Below are positions 1 through 6,271 of a DNA stretch of 10,972 bases, in pieces. The notes beneath the pieces were generated by a model. That model saw only the letters and a list, made by a program, of their open reading frames with translations. It searched no databases and had not been told where the DNA came from. A program made the position numbers and the translations under genes. Source of the DNA: Planctomycetota bacterium (GTDB taxonomy: Bacteria > Planctomycetota > UBA1135 > GCA-002686595); contig JABFRZ010000071.1 of assembly GCA_013140785.1 (NCBI GenBank), positions 1-10,972 of the forward strand, written 5' to 3'. Position 1 is the first letter of the stretch. Each line of letters begins with the position of its first letter.

Positions 1-161
1 GCACGCGCCGGCGATTCGTCGGACAGGAGCTCGACCAGGAGCTCGACCCGCGCCCGCTCCGCGCGTTCCGCCGGCACCGGCGCGGGGCGCAGCTCGCCGG
101 GCGTCCCGCGTGCGACGGAGAGCTCCGCGGCGGCGTCGGTTGGCCCGGTCGTGGCGGACAT
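1..161 (-). CDS. 5' end of an unidentified protein, running off the left edge
   Basis: A minus-strand reading frame opens with ATG at 161-159 and stays open to the window edge, giving about 53 residues. It begins MSATTGPTDAAAELSVARG and ends in a stretch rich in Glu, Leu and Arg (ERARVELLVELLSDESPAR). Third positions are almost all G or C, as in the other genes here, while the plus-strand frames over the same bases read as Ser/Arg-rich shadow sequence. A GGAGG lies only 2 bases before the ATG, closer than usual, so the start is uncertain. A low-complexity N-terminus followed by an amphipathic helix could lead into a helical-repeat domain, but nothing identifies the family. It is transcribed divergently from the thiolase operon. 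Confidence 0.45.
   Translation of the reverse strand, partial: MSATTGPTDAAAELSVARGTPGELRPAPVPAERAERARVELLVELLSDESPAR
24..47. repeat. 12-bp perfect tandem duplication
   Basis: The unit caggagctcgac occurs twice in a row (24-35 and 36-47). On the minus strand the repeat is in frame with the partial gene and encodes Val-Glu-Leu-Leu twice. It is probably a small in-frame duplication within a helix. Confidence 0.85.
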
Positions 162-506
162 CGCCTCCGCGCGCGGATCGTGGATTGGCTCCAAGATTCT
201 GGTCGTCTTCGGAGAGGGATCGGTCGGGGGAAGGGATCCGAAGCGAGCGCGATCCTACCCCCGAGTGCGCCGCTCCGGAACTTGGGCTCGCGCCAGCCTT
301 CCGCCAGCGACTCGCCCGCGCTTGTGCCTCCCTCCCCCGGCACCTACCCTACTCGCCCTTCGAACTCCGCGGGCGAGGGCCACGAGCGCCGCGCGGCCAC
401 CGGTTTTAGGGGGCCCTGTCCCCCTTCCCGAACCGGGGCTCGCGAGCCGGTCTGGCGGGCTCTTCCCTGCGTTCTCGAAGGCTGCGAAGGCTGTAATACG
501 AGCCCC
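162..506. other. Divergent intergenic spacer with possible hairpins
   Basis: This 345-base region separates the minus-strand gene from the first thiolase. A plus-strand frame is open through it from a GTG at 180, but its translation is Pro/Ser/Arg-rich and unlike a protein, so I treat it as non-coding. Inverted repeats visible by eye are 226-262 (GGGGG against CCCCC, plus two short paired blocks, one mismatch and one bulge), 352-358 with 371-377 (7 bp, 12-base loop), 408-413 with 420-425 (6 bp, 6-base loop) and a 12-bp perfect palindrome at 437-448. In such GC-rich DNA some of these will arise by chance. Both promoters should lie here, but I cannot place a convincing -35/-10 pair. No tRNA or other known RNA was recognised. 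Confidence 0.4.
476..493. repeat. 9-bp tandem repeat just upstream of the thiolase start
   Basis: The unit cgaaggctg occurs twice back to back (476-484, 485-493), ending 13 bases before the proposed GTG start at 507. It is followed by TAATAC (494-499), the most AT-rich hexamer near the start, which matches the -10 consensus at only 3 of 6 positions. The repeat could be a regulator half-site pair or chance. Confidence 0.5.
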
Positions 507-1700
507 GTGAACCGCCCCAAACCCAGCTCCGTGGTCGTGACCCACGCCCTGCGGACGCCCATTGGGCGCTACCTCGGGACCCTGTCGGAGCTCTCGGCGG
601 CCGATCTCGGGACCGCCGTCGTGCGCGCGCTCCTCGAGCGCTCGCGTCTCGATCCGGCGCGGGTGGGCGAGCTCGTGTTCGGCAACGCGCGCCAGGCCGG
701 CGGGGGCCCGAACGTCGCGCGCCAGATCAGCGTGCGCGCGGGCATCCCCGTGACAACGCCGGCGTGGACCGTGAACATGGCCTGTGGCTCGGGGCTGAAG
801 GCGCTGGCGCTGGCGGTCGAGTCCGTGCGCCTCGGACGCGCCGAGGTGGCGGTCGCGGGCGGGACCGAGAGCATGAGCGGGCTGCCGTTCTTCCTGCCGA
901 ACATGCGCAAGGGCTATCGCCTCGGGCACGCGCCCGTGATCGACGCGATGCACCAGGACGGGTTCCTGTGTCCGCTGGCGAAGATGCTGATGGGCGAGAC
1001 GGCCGAGAAGCTCGCGCGCGAGCTCGACCTCACGCGCGCCGAGCAGGACGGCTTCGCGCTCGCGAGCCAGCAGAAGGCCGTGGCGGCGCAGGCCGCGGGG
1101 CGCTTCGAGGCCGAGATCGCGCCCATCCGCATCGCCTCCAAGAAGGGCGAGACAGTGTTCACGACCGACGAGCACGTGCGCGGCGACGCGACGCTCGCGG
1201 GGCTCGCGAAGTTGCCTGCGGTGTTCGATCCGAAGAACGGCACCGTCACCGCTGGCAACTCGAGCGGCATCACCGACGGCGCGGCCGCGCTGCTCGTGAT
1301 GGGCGCGCGGACGGCCGAGCAGCTCGGCCTCGAGCCGTTGGCGACGGTAGGGGAGACGGTTCAGGTCGGGCTCGATCCCAGCACGATGGGCCTCGGGCCG
1401 GTGCCTGCGTTGCAGGCACTGCGCGCGAAAAATGGCCTCGCGCCCGCCGATTACGACCTGATCGAGCTCAACGAGGCCTTCGCGGCCCAGGTCCTGGCTT
1501 GCCAACGCAAGCTGCCGCTGCCGCTGGAGCGCGTGAACGTGAACGGCGGCGCGATCGCGCTCGGGCACCCGATCGGCGCCACCGGCGCGCGCATCGTGGT
1601 CACGCTCTTGCACGAGCTCGCGCGGCGCGGCGGCAAGAACGGCCTGGCGACCCTGTGCATCTCGGGCGGCCTCGGCTTCGCGGCCGCCTTCGAGCGCTAG
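507..1700 (+). CDS. Acetyl-CoA acetyltransferase / 3-ketoacyl-CoA thiolase (first copy)
   Basis: Thiolase family enzyme of about 397 residues, the usual length. It would condense two acetyl-CoA to acetoacetyl-CoA or cleave 3-ketoacyl-CoA in the reverse direction, in the cytosol. The full catalytic set is visible: nucleophile Cys93 in NMACGSG, NEAF at 322-325, His354 in GGAIALGHPIGATGAR and Cys384 in LCISGGLG. The 30-residue His-Cys spacing matches the family. The start is GTG at 507, because homologous sequence begins right after it (VVVTHALRTPIGRY); the frame stays open upstream to 180 but that part looks non-coding. No good Shine-Dalgarno precedes 507. It is the first gene of the plus-strand run, 22 bases before the 3-hydroxybutyryl-CoA dehydrogenase. 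Chain-length preference cannot be read from the sequence. Confidence 0.93.
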   Translation: MNRPKPSSVVVTHALRTPIGRYLGTLSELSAADLGTAVVRALLERSRLDPARVGELVFGNARQAGGGPNVARQISVRAGIPVTTPAWTVNMACGSGLKALALAVESVRLGRAEVAVAGGTESMSGLPFFLPNMRKGYRLGHAPVIDAMHQDGFLCPLAKMLMGETAEKLARELDLTRAEQDGFALASQQKAVAAQAAGRFEAEIAPIRIASKKGETVFTTDEHVRGDATLAGLAKLPAVFDPKNGTVTAGNSSGITDGAAALLVMGARTAEQLGLEPLATVGETVQVGLDPSTMGLGPVPALQALRAKNGLAPADYDLIELNEAFAAQVLACQRKLPLPLERVNVNGGAIALGHPIGATGARIVVTLLHELARRGGKNGLATLCISGGLGFAAAFER

Positions 1701-1722
1701 CAAGCAACCCAGAGTGAATCCC

Positions 1723-2613
1723 ATGCAGATCAAGAAAGTCGGAGTCGTCGGCTGCGGCCTGATGGGCCACGGCATCGTGCAGGTCGCCGCCCAGGGCGGC
1801 TTCACGGTCGTGGCGGCGGAGTCGAAGCAGGAGTTCCTCGACGCGGGGCTGGCGCGCATCGACAAGAGCCTGGCCAAGCTGGCGGAGAAGGCCGTCGAGA
1901 AGGGCAAGACCAGCGAGCAGGCCAAGAGCGATGCCGCGGCCACGCGCGCGCGCATCACGGGCACGCTGAGCACCAAGGACCTGGCCGACTGCGACCTGGT
2001 GGTGGAAGCGATCGTCGAGGACCTGGGCGCGAAGAAGAAGCTCTTCGCCGAGCTGGGCAAGCTGTGCAAGCCCGACGCGATCCTGGCCTCGAACACGTCC
2101 TCGTTCCCGATCGGCGAGATGGCCGAGGCCTCGGGGCGCCCGGCGCGCTTCGTCGGGCTGCACTTCTTCAACCCGGTGCAGCTGATGAAGCTCGTCGAAG
2201 TGGTGCGCACGGCCAAGACCGACGAGAACGTCTTCGCCGCCGCGCGCAGCTTCGGTGAGGCCGTGGGCAAGACGCCCGTCGCGTGCAAGGACACGCCGGG
2301 CTTCGTCGTCAATCGCCTGCTGGTGCCGTACATGACGCAGGCGCTGCAGATGCTCGAGCGCGGCGACGCCAGCAAGGAAGACATCGACGCGGCCATGCAG
2401 CATGGCTGTGGCCACCCGATGGGCCCGATCACGCTGACGGACTACGTCGGCCTGGACACGACGCTCTCGATCCTCGAGGGCTGGGTCGCGCGCTTTCCGA
2501 AGGAACCCGCCTTCGCCATCCCCGAGGTCCTGCGCCGGAAGGTCGCGGAGAAGAAGCTCGGCCGGAAGAGCGGCGAAGGTTTCTACAAGTGGCAAGGTGA
2601 CAAGAAGGTCTAA
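1723..2613 (+). CDS. hbd: 3-hydroxybutyryl-CoA dehydrogenase
   Basis: NAD(P)-dependent 3-hydroxyacyl-CoA dehydrogenase, single-function type, 296 residues from ATG 1723 (a GTG at 1714 would add three). It interconverts acetoacetyl-CoA and (S)-3-hydroxybutyryl-CoA. The N-terminal Rossmann domain carries GCGLMG at residues 10-15. The catalytic dyad is His147 in HFFNPV and Glu159, 12 residues apart as in the family. DTPGFVVNR (190-198) opens the helical C-terminal domain, which holds MGPITLTDYVGLD and ends KLGRKSGEGFYKW, typical of the butyryl-CoA/PaaH-type branch. ATG 1723 is preferred because MQIKKVGVVGCG aligns with family N-termini; AGAGTGA just upstream is a weak ribosome site. The gene ends 2 bases before the first cyclophilin start, suggesting co-transcription. 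Confidence 0.95.
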   Translation: MQIKKVGVVGCGLMGHGIVQVAAQGGFTVVAAESKQEFLDAGLARIDKSLAKLAEKAVEKGKTSEQAKSDAAATRARITGTLSTKDLADCDLVVEAIVEDLGAKKKLFAELGKLCKPDAILASNTSSFPIGEMAEASGRPARFVGLHFFNPVQLMKLVEVVRTAKTDENVFAAARSFGEAVGKTPVACKDTPGFVVNRLLVPYMTQALQMLERGDASKEDIDAAMQHGCGHPMGPITLTDYVGLDTTLSILEGWVARFPKEPAFAIPEVLRRKVAEKKLGRKSGEGFYKWQGDKKV

Positions 2614-2615
2614 AC

Positions 2616-3533
2616 ATGATTGCAGCAGCATTCCTCCTCGCGCTCGCCGGTGAAGCCAAAATCACGTTCGAGGCTCCGAGCTACTTCGTGGCCGGCCAGC
2701 CCTTCAAGGTGCGCCTCGCGCTCGAGGCGCCGGCCGACGGCGCGAATCTCGAAGGCTGGCAGGTCACGCCGGCCGGGTTCATGGTGGACGGGAAGGCCCT
2801 CGCCGCGCACGGCAACCAGTCGGCGATGGTGCTGAAGGCGGACGAGAAGAAGACCATCGAGGTGGACCTCGGCCCGAACCTGAAGGCGACGGCGGACTTC
2901 GAACTCGCCTGGGGCGCGCAACCCGCGAAGAAGGTGCGCGTGCTCGCGGCCGCGCCCAAGGACGTCAAGTTCATGGACGAGGCCGCGCTGCCGAGCAGCG
3001 AACTCGCCAAGTACTGGGTGCTCCTCTCCACGAACCGCGGCGACATCCTGGTCGAGTTCTGGCCGGACGTGGCGCCCGGGCACGTGCGCAACTTCCTCGA
3101 TCTCTCGTCCTCGGGCTTCTACGACGGCACCACGTTCCACCGCGTGATCCCCGGCTTCATGGTCCAGGGCGGCGACCCGGACGGCACGGGCTCGGGCGGC
3201 GGGACGCGCCGGCTCAAGGCCGAGTTCAACGCGAAGAAGCACGTGCGCGGCGTGCTCTCGGCGGCGCGTCAGGGCACGCCCAACGTTGCCGGGCCCGATG
3301 ATCCGCTCAAGGACACCGCGAACAGCCAGTTCTTCATCATGCACGCCGCCTACCCGAGCCTGGACGGCAACTACACCGGCTTCGGTCAGGTGGTCAGCGG
3401 CATGGAGGCGGTGGACAAGATCGTCACCACGCCGACCGGAGCACAGAACAAGCCGCGGACGCCGCAGGTGATCGAGCGCGCGCTCGTGATCGCGGCCCCG
3501 GCCGACCCGGCCGCCTGGAAGGCCCAGCAGTAA
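2616..3533 (+). CDS. Exported peptidyl-prolyl cis-trans isomerase, cyclophilin type, with an extra N-terminal domain
   Basis: 305 residues. Residues 1-14 form a short hydrophobic leader (MIAAAFLLALAGEA) with no basic residue, so it is an atypical signal peptide. Residues about 15-115 are beta-rich (VAGQPFKVRLAL, KKTIEVDLGP) and may be a small sandwich domain; I do not recognise it. The cyclophilin domain spans about 130-292. It keeps the catalytic Arg176 (FHRVIPG), Phe181, Gln184 (FMVQGG) and Phe240 (SQFFIMH). The tryptophan that contacts cyclosporin in human CypA is replaced by Ser248, and CypA His126 corresponds to Tyr253, so weak cyclosporin sensitivity is likely. The start follows AGAAGG (2603-2608) at good spacing, overlapping the end of the dehydrogenase gene. 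It probably assists folding in the periplasm. A second cyclophilin follows after 9 bases. Confidence 0.9.
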   Translation: MIAAAFLLALAGEAKITFEAPSYFVAGQPFKVRLALEAPADGANLEGWQVTPAGFMVDGKALAAHGNQSAMVLKADEKKTIEVDLGPNLKATADFELAWGAQPAKKVRVLAAAPKDVKFMDEAALPSSELAKYWVLLSTNRGDILVEFWPDVAPGHVRNFLDLSSSGFYDGTTFHRVIPGFMVQGGDPDGTGSGGGTRRLKAEFNAKKHVRGVLSAARQGTPNVAGPDDPLKDTANSQFFIMHAAYPSLDGNYTGFGQVVSGMEAVDKIVTTPTGAQNKPRTPQVIERALVIAAPADPAAWKAQQ

Positions 3534-3542
3534 GGAGATCCC

Positions 3543-4159
3543 ATGACCAAGACGATCCACAGCGGCGTGCGCGCCCGCATCGAGACCTCCGCCGGCGCGA
3601 TGACCTTCGAGTTCTTCTCCGACAAGGCCCCCGGCCACGTCGAGAACTTCGTGAAGTTGGCCGAGAAGGGCTTCTACGACGGCACCGGTTTCCACCGCGT
3701 GATCAAGGGCTTCATGATCCAGGGCGGCTGTCCGAAGGGCGACGGCACGGGCGGGCCCGGCTACATGATCAAGGCCGAGTTCAACGACGTTCACCATGTT
3801 CGTGGGGTGCTCTCGATGGCGCGCTCGCAGAGCCCGGACTCGGCCGGCTGCCAGTTCTTCGTGTGCCACGGCGAGGCGGGCTTCCTCGATCGCCAGTACA
3901 CGGCCTTCGGCAAGCTGGTCGAGGGCGACGTGGAGAGTGACCGGACGCTCGAGAAGATCGCCACGGCGCCGGTGCAGGCGGGCGGCGAGCGCTCGAAGCC
4001 CGTCACGCTGGTCAAGATCACCAAGGTCACGATCCAGCACCCGCTCGGATCCGACGTGAAGCAGGACACGAAGCAGGACACGAAGCAGGACACGAAGCAG
4101 GACACGAAGCAGGACACGAAGCAGGACACGAAGCAGGACGAGAAGAAGGCGGCCAAGAA

Positions 4160-4163
<4 letters not shown>
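3543..4163 (+). CDS. Cytosolic peptidyl-prolyl cis-trans isomerase, cyclophilin type, with KQDT-repeat tail
   Basis: 206 residues with no signal peptide, so cytosolic and comparable to PpiB-type enzymes. The cyclophilin domain covers about residues 8-165 with Arg52 (FHRVIKG), Phe57, Gln60 (FMIQGG) and Phe106 (CQFFVCH). The CypA Trp121 and His126 positions are Phe114 and Tyr119, as in many bacterial members. After residue 172 the protein leaves the fold and ends in six KQDT units, one KQDE and KKAAKK, a charged and probably disordered tail. AAGGAG (3532-3537) overlaps the previous stop and sits 5 bases before the ATG, a strong ribosome site. The stop overlaps the crotonase start in ATGA (4160-4163), so the two are likely translationally coupled. 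It is a paralogue of the preceding gene; why it sits among CoA enzymes is unknown. Confidence 0.92.
4059..4142 (+). repeat. 12-bp in-frame tandem repeat (KQDT tail)
   Basis: Six perfect copies of aagcaggacacg (4059-4130) are followed by a seventh that diverges at its end (4131-4142). Each unit is four codons, Lys-Gln-Asp-Thr, and the last reads Lys-Gln-Asp-Glu. Because the period is a multiple of three, gain or loss of copies would lengthen or shorten the tail without a frameshift. Near-perfect identity at the DNA level suggests recent expansion by slippage or recombination. Confidence 0.97.
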
Positions 4164-4942
<779 letters not shown>

Positions 4943-4966
4943 CCAAGATGCCTTCCTCCCCGATCC

Positions 4967-5028
4967 TCCGCGCTCTCCGCGTCTCCGCGGTTGGATCGAA
5001 CGCACCGCGGAGACGCGGAGGACGCGGA
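4967..5028. repeat. Large intergenic inverted repeat (palindromic element)
   Basis: Between the crotonase and the second thiolase, bases 4975-4991 pair perfectly with 5004-5020 (17 bp) around a 12-base loop (4992-5003). Beyond one mismatch and one G-T wobble, six more pairs extend the stem to 4967 and 5028. The left arm holds three copies of ctccgcg (4966, 4975, 4983). There is no T tract, so it is not a canonical intrinsic terminator. Translated, the arms read LRVSAV on the plus strand and TAETRRARR on the minus strand. I recall such strings as spurious peptides from a dispersed intergenic palindrome in many environmental bacterial genomes. A REP-like repeat or an mRNA-processing hairpin are both possible. 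Confidence 0.85.
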
Positions 5029-5057
5029 CCCGCGCCGAGAACAGGACGAAGGGAAGC

Positions 5058-6263
5058 ATGAAGACCGACATCGCGATCGTCGGCGGCGCGCGTACTCCGA
5101 TGTGCGAGTACTCGGGCACGCCCGGCTACGGCAAGCTCAAGGACCTCTCGGCCATCGAGCTCGGCGCCCACGCCGCCAAGGCCGCGCTCGAGCGCGCCAA
5201 GCTCGACCCCGAGACGATTCACCACGTGGTCATGGGCAACGCGCTGCAGACCTCGGCCGACGCCATCTACGGCGCGCGTCACGTCGGTCTGAAGGCCGGT
5301 GTACCGCAGGCGACTCCGGCCCTGACCGTGAATCGATTGTGCGGCTCGGGCATCGAAGCCGCGGTGCAGGCGGCGCACCTCATCCGACTCGGCGAGGCCA
5401 CGACCGTGCTCGCGGGCGGCATGGAGAACATGAGCCAGGCGCCGCTGATCCTGCGCGGCGCGCGCGAGGGCTTCCGCTTCGGCGTGCAGCCGCAGCTCGA
5501 GGACCTCTTGTTCGCGGCCCTGAAGGACCCCTTCTGCGGGCTCTTCATGGCGCAGACGGCCGAGAAGATCGCCAAGCGCCTGGGTCTCTCGCGCGCGGCC
5601 CAAGACGAGTTCGCGCTGCGCAGCCACAGGCTCGGCGCGGCGGCTGTCAAGGAAGGGCGCTTCGCCGAGGAGATCGCGCCCATCAAGCTGGCCACGAAGA
5701 AGGGCGAGCTCGTGATCGACAGCGACGACCACATCCGGCCCGACACGACGCTCGAGGGTCTGGCCAAGCTCAACCCGGCTTTCGGGAAAGACGGCACCGT
5801 CACGGCCGGCAACGCGAGCGGGATCGTGGACGGCGCGGCCGCGCTGCTCTTGACCACGGCCGAGCGCGCCAAGTCCGATCGCCTGGACGTGTTCGCCTTC
5901 GTGCGCGCCTCGGCCTCGGTCGGCGTCGATCCCTCCGAGATGGGCATTGGCCCGGTGCCGGCGATCCGGAAGTGCCTCGAGCGCGCCGGCGTGAAGCTCG
6001 CCGACGTGGACCTGTTCGAGATCAACGAGGCCTTCGCGGCCCAGTACCTCGGTTGCGAGAAGGAGCTCGGGCTCCAGCGCGAGCGCGTCAACGTCAACGG
6101 CGGCGCGATCTCGCTCGGGCACCCGCTGGGCGCGACCGGCGCGCGCCTGATCCTGACGCTCATGCTGCAGCTGCGCCGCAGCCAGAAACGCTACGGCGTG
6201 GCCTCGGCCTGCATCGGCGGCGGCCAGGGCATCGCCATCCTGCTCGAGAACCCGCGCGCCTGA
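5058..6263 (+). CDS. Thiolase family protein (acetyl-CoA acyltransferase, second copy)
   Basis: 401 residues, cytosolic thiolase. Catalytic residues are complete: Cys95 in VNRLCGSG, NEAF at 323-326, His355 in GGAISLGHPLGATGAR and Cys385 in ACIGGGQG. It resembles the first thiolase over its whole length (for example EIAPIKLATKKGE against EIAPIRIASKKGE), so they are paralogues, but differs at the N-terminus (CEYSGTPGYGKLKDL) and in the substrate-loop region. This suggests different chain-length or direction preferences; neither can be assigned. AAGGGA ends 4 bases before the ATG and decides the start. It lies 115 bases after the crotonase, behind the inverted repeat, so its transcript level may differ from the upstream genes. 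The fused dehydratase begins 8 bases after its stop. Confidence 0.93.
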   Translation: MKTDIAIVGGARTPMCEYSGTPGYGKLKDLSAIELGAHAAKAALERAKLDPETIHHVVMGNALQTSADAIYGARHVGLKAGVPQATPALTVNRLCGSGIEAAVQAAHLIRLGEATTVLAGGMENMSQAPLILRGAREGFRFGVQPQLEDLLFAALKDPFCGLFMAQTAEKIAKRLGLSRAAQDEFALRSHRLGAAAVKEGRFAEEIAPIKLATKKGELVIDSDDHIRPDTTLEGLAKLNPAFGKDGTVTAGNASGIVDGAAALLLTTAERAKSDRLDVFAFVRASASVGVDPSEMGIGPVPAIRKCLERAGVKLADVDLFEINEAFAAQYLGCEKELGLQRERVNVNGGAISLGHPLGATGARLILTLMLQLRRSQKRYGVASACIGGGQGIAILLENPRA

Positions 6264-6271
6264 GAGCCCTC

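Noticed and set aside
359..380. T-loop-like ttcgaac suggesting a tRNA
   Set aside because: The flanking bases do not form a 5-bp T stem, and no acceptor, D or anticodon arms can be drawn around it.
180..506. N-terminal extension of the first thiolase from an upstream GTG
   Set aside because: The 109 extra residues are Pro/Ser/Arg-rich, have no family counterpart, and would make the enzyme far longer than other thiolases.
255..2432. Very long minus-strand open frame opposite the first thiolase and the dehydrogenase
   Set aside because: It is Arg/Ala/Leu-rich with no recognisable domain, lies opposite two clear enzymes, and reflects the scarcity of stop codons in GC-rich DNA.
4059..4142. Tandem repeat considered as a CRISPR array or iteron origin
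   Set aside because: Units are contiguous 12-mers without spacers and are in frame with the coding sequence, so it is a protein repeat.
4967..5028. Inverted repeat considered as an intrinsic terminator or insertion-sequence end
   Set aside because: No T tract follows either arm, no transposase gene is present, and the next gene continues in the same direction 29 bases later.
4991..6271. Upstream extension of the dehydratase frame across the whole second thiolase gene
   Set aside because: The translation is Arg-rich shadow sequence overlapping a thiolase with intact motifs; the dehydratase starts convincingly at GTG 6272.
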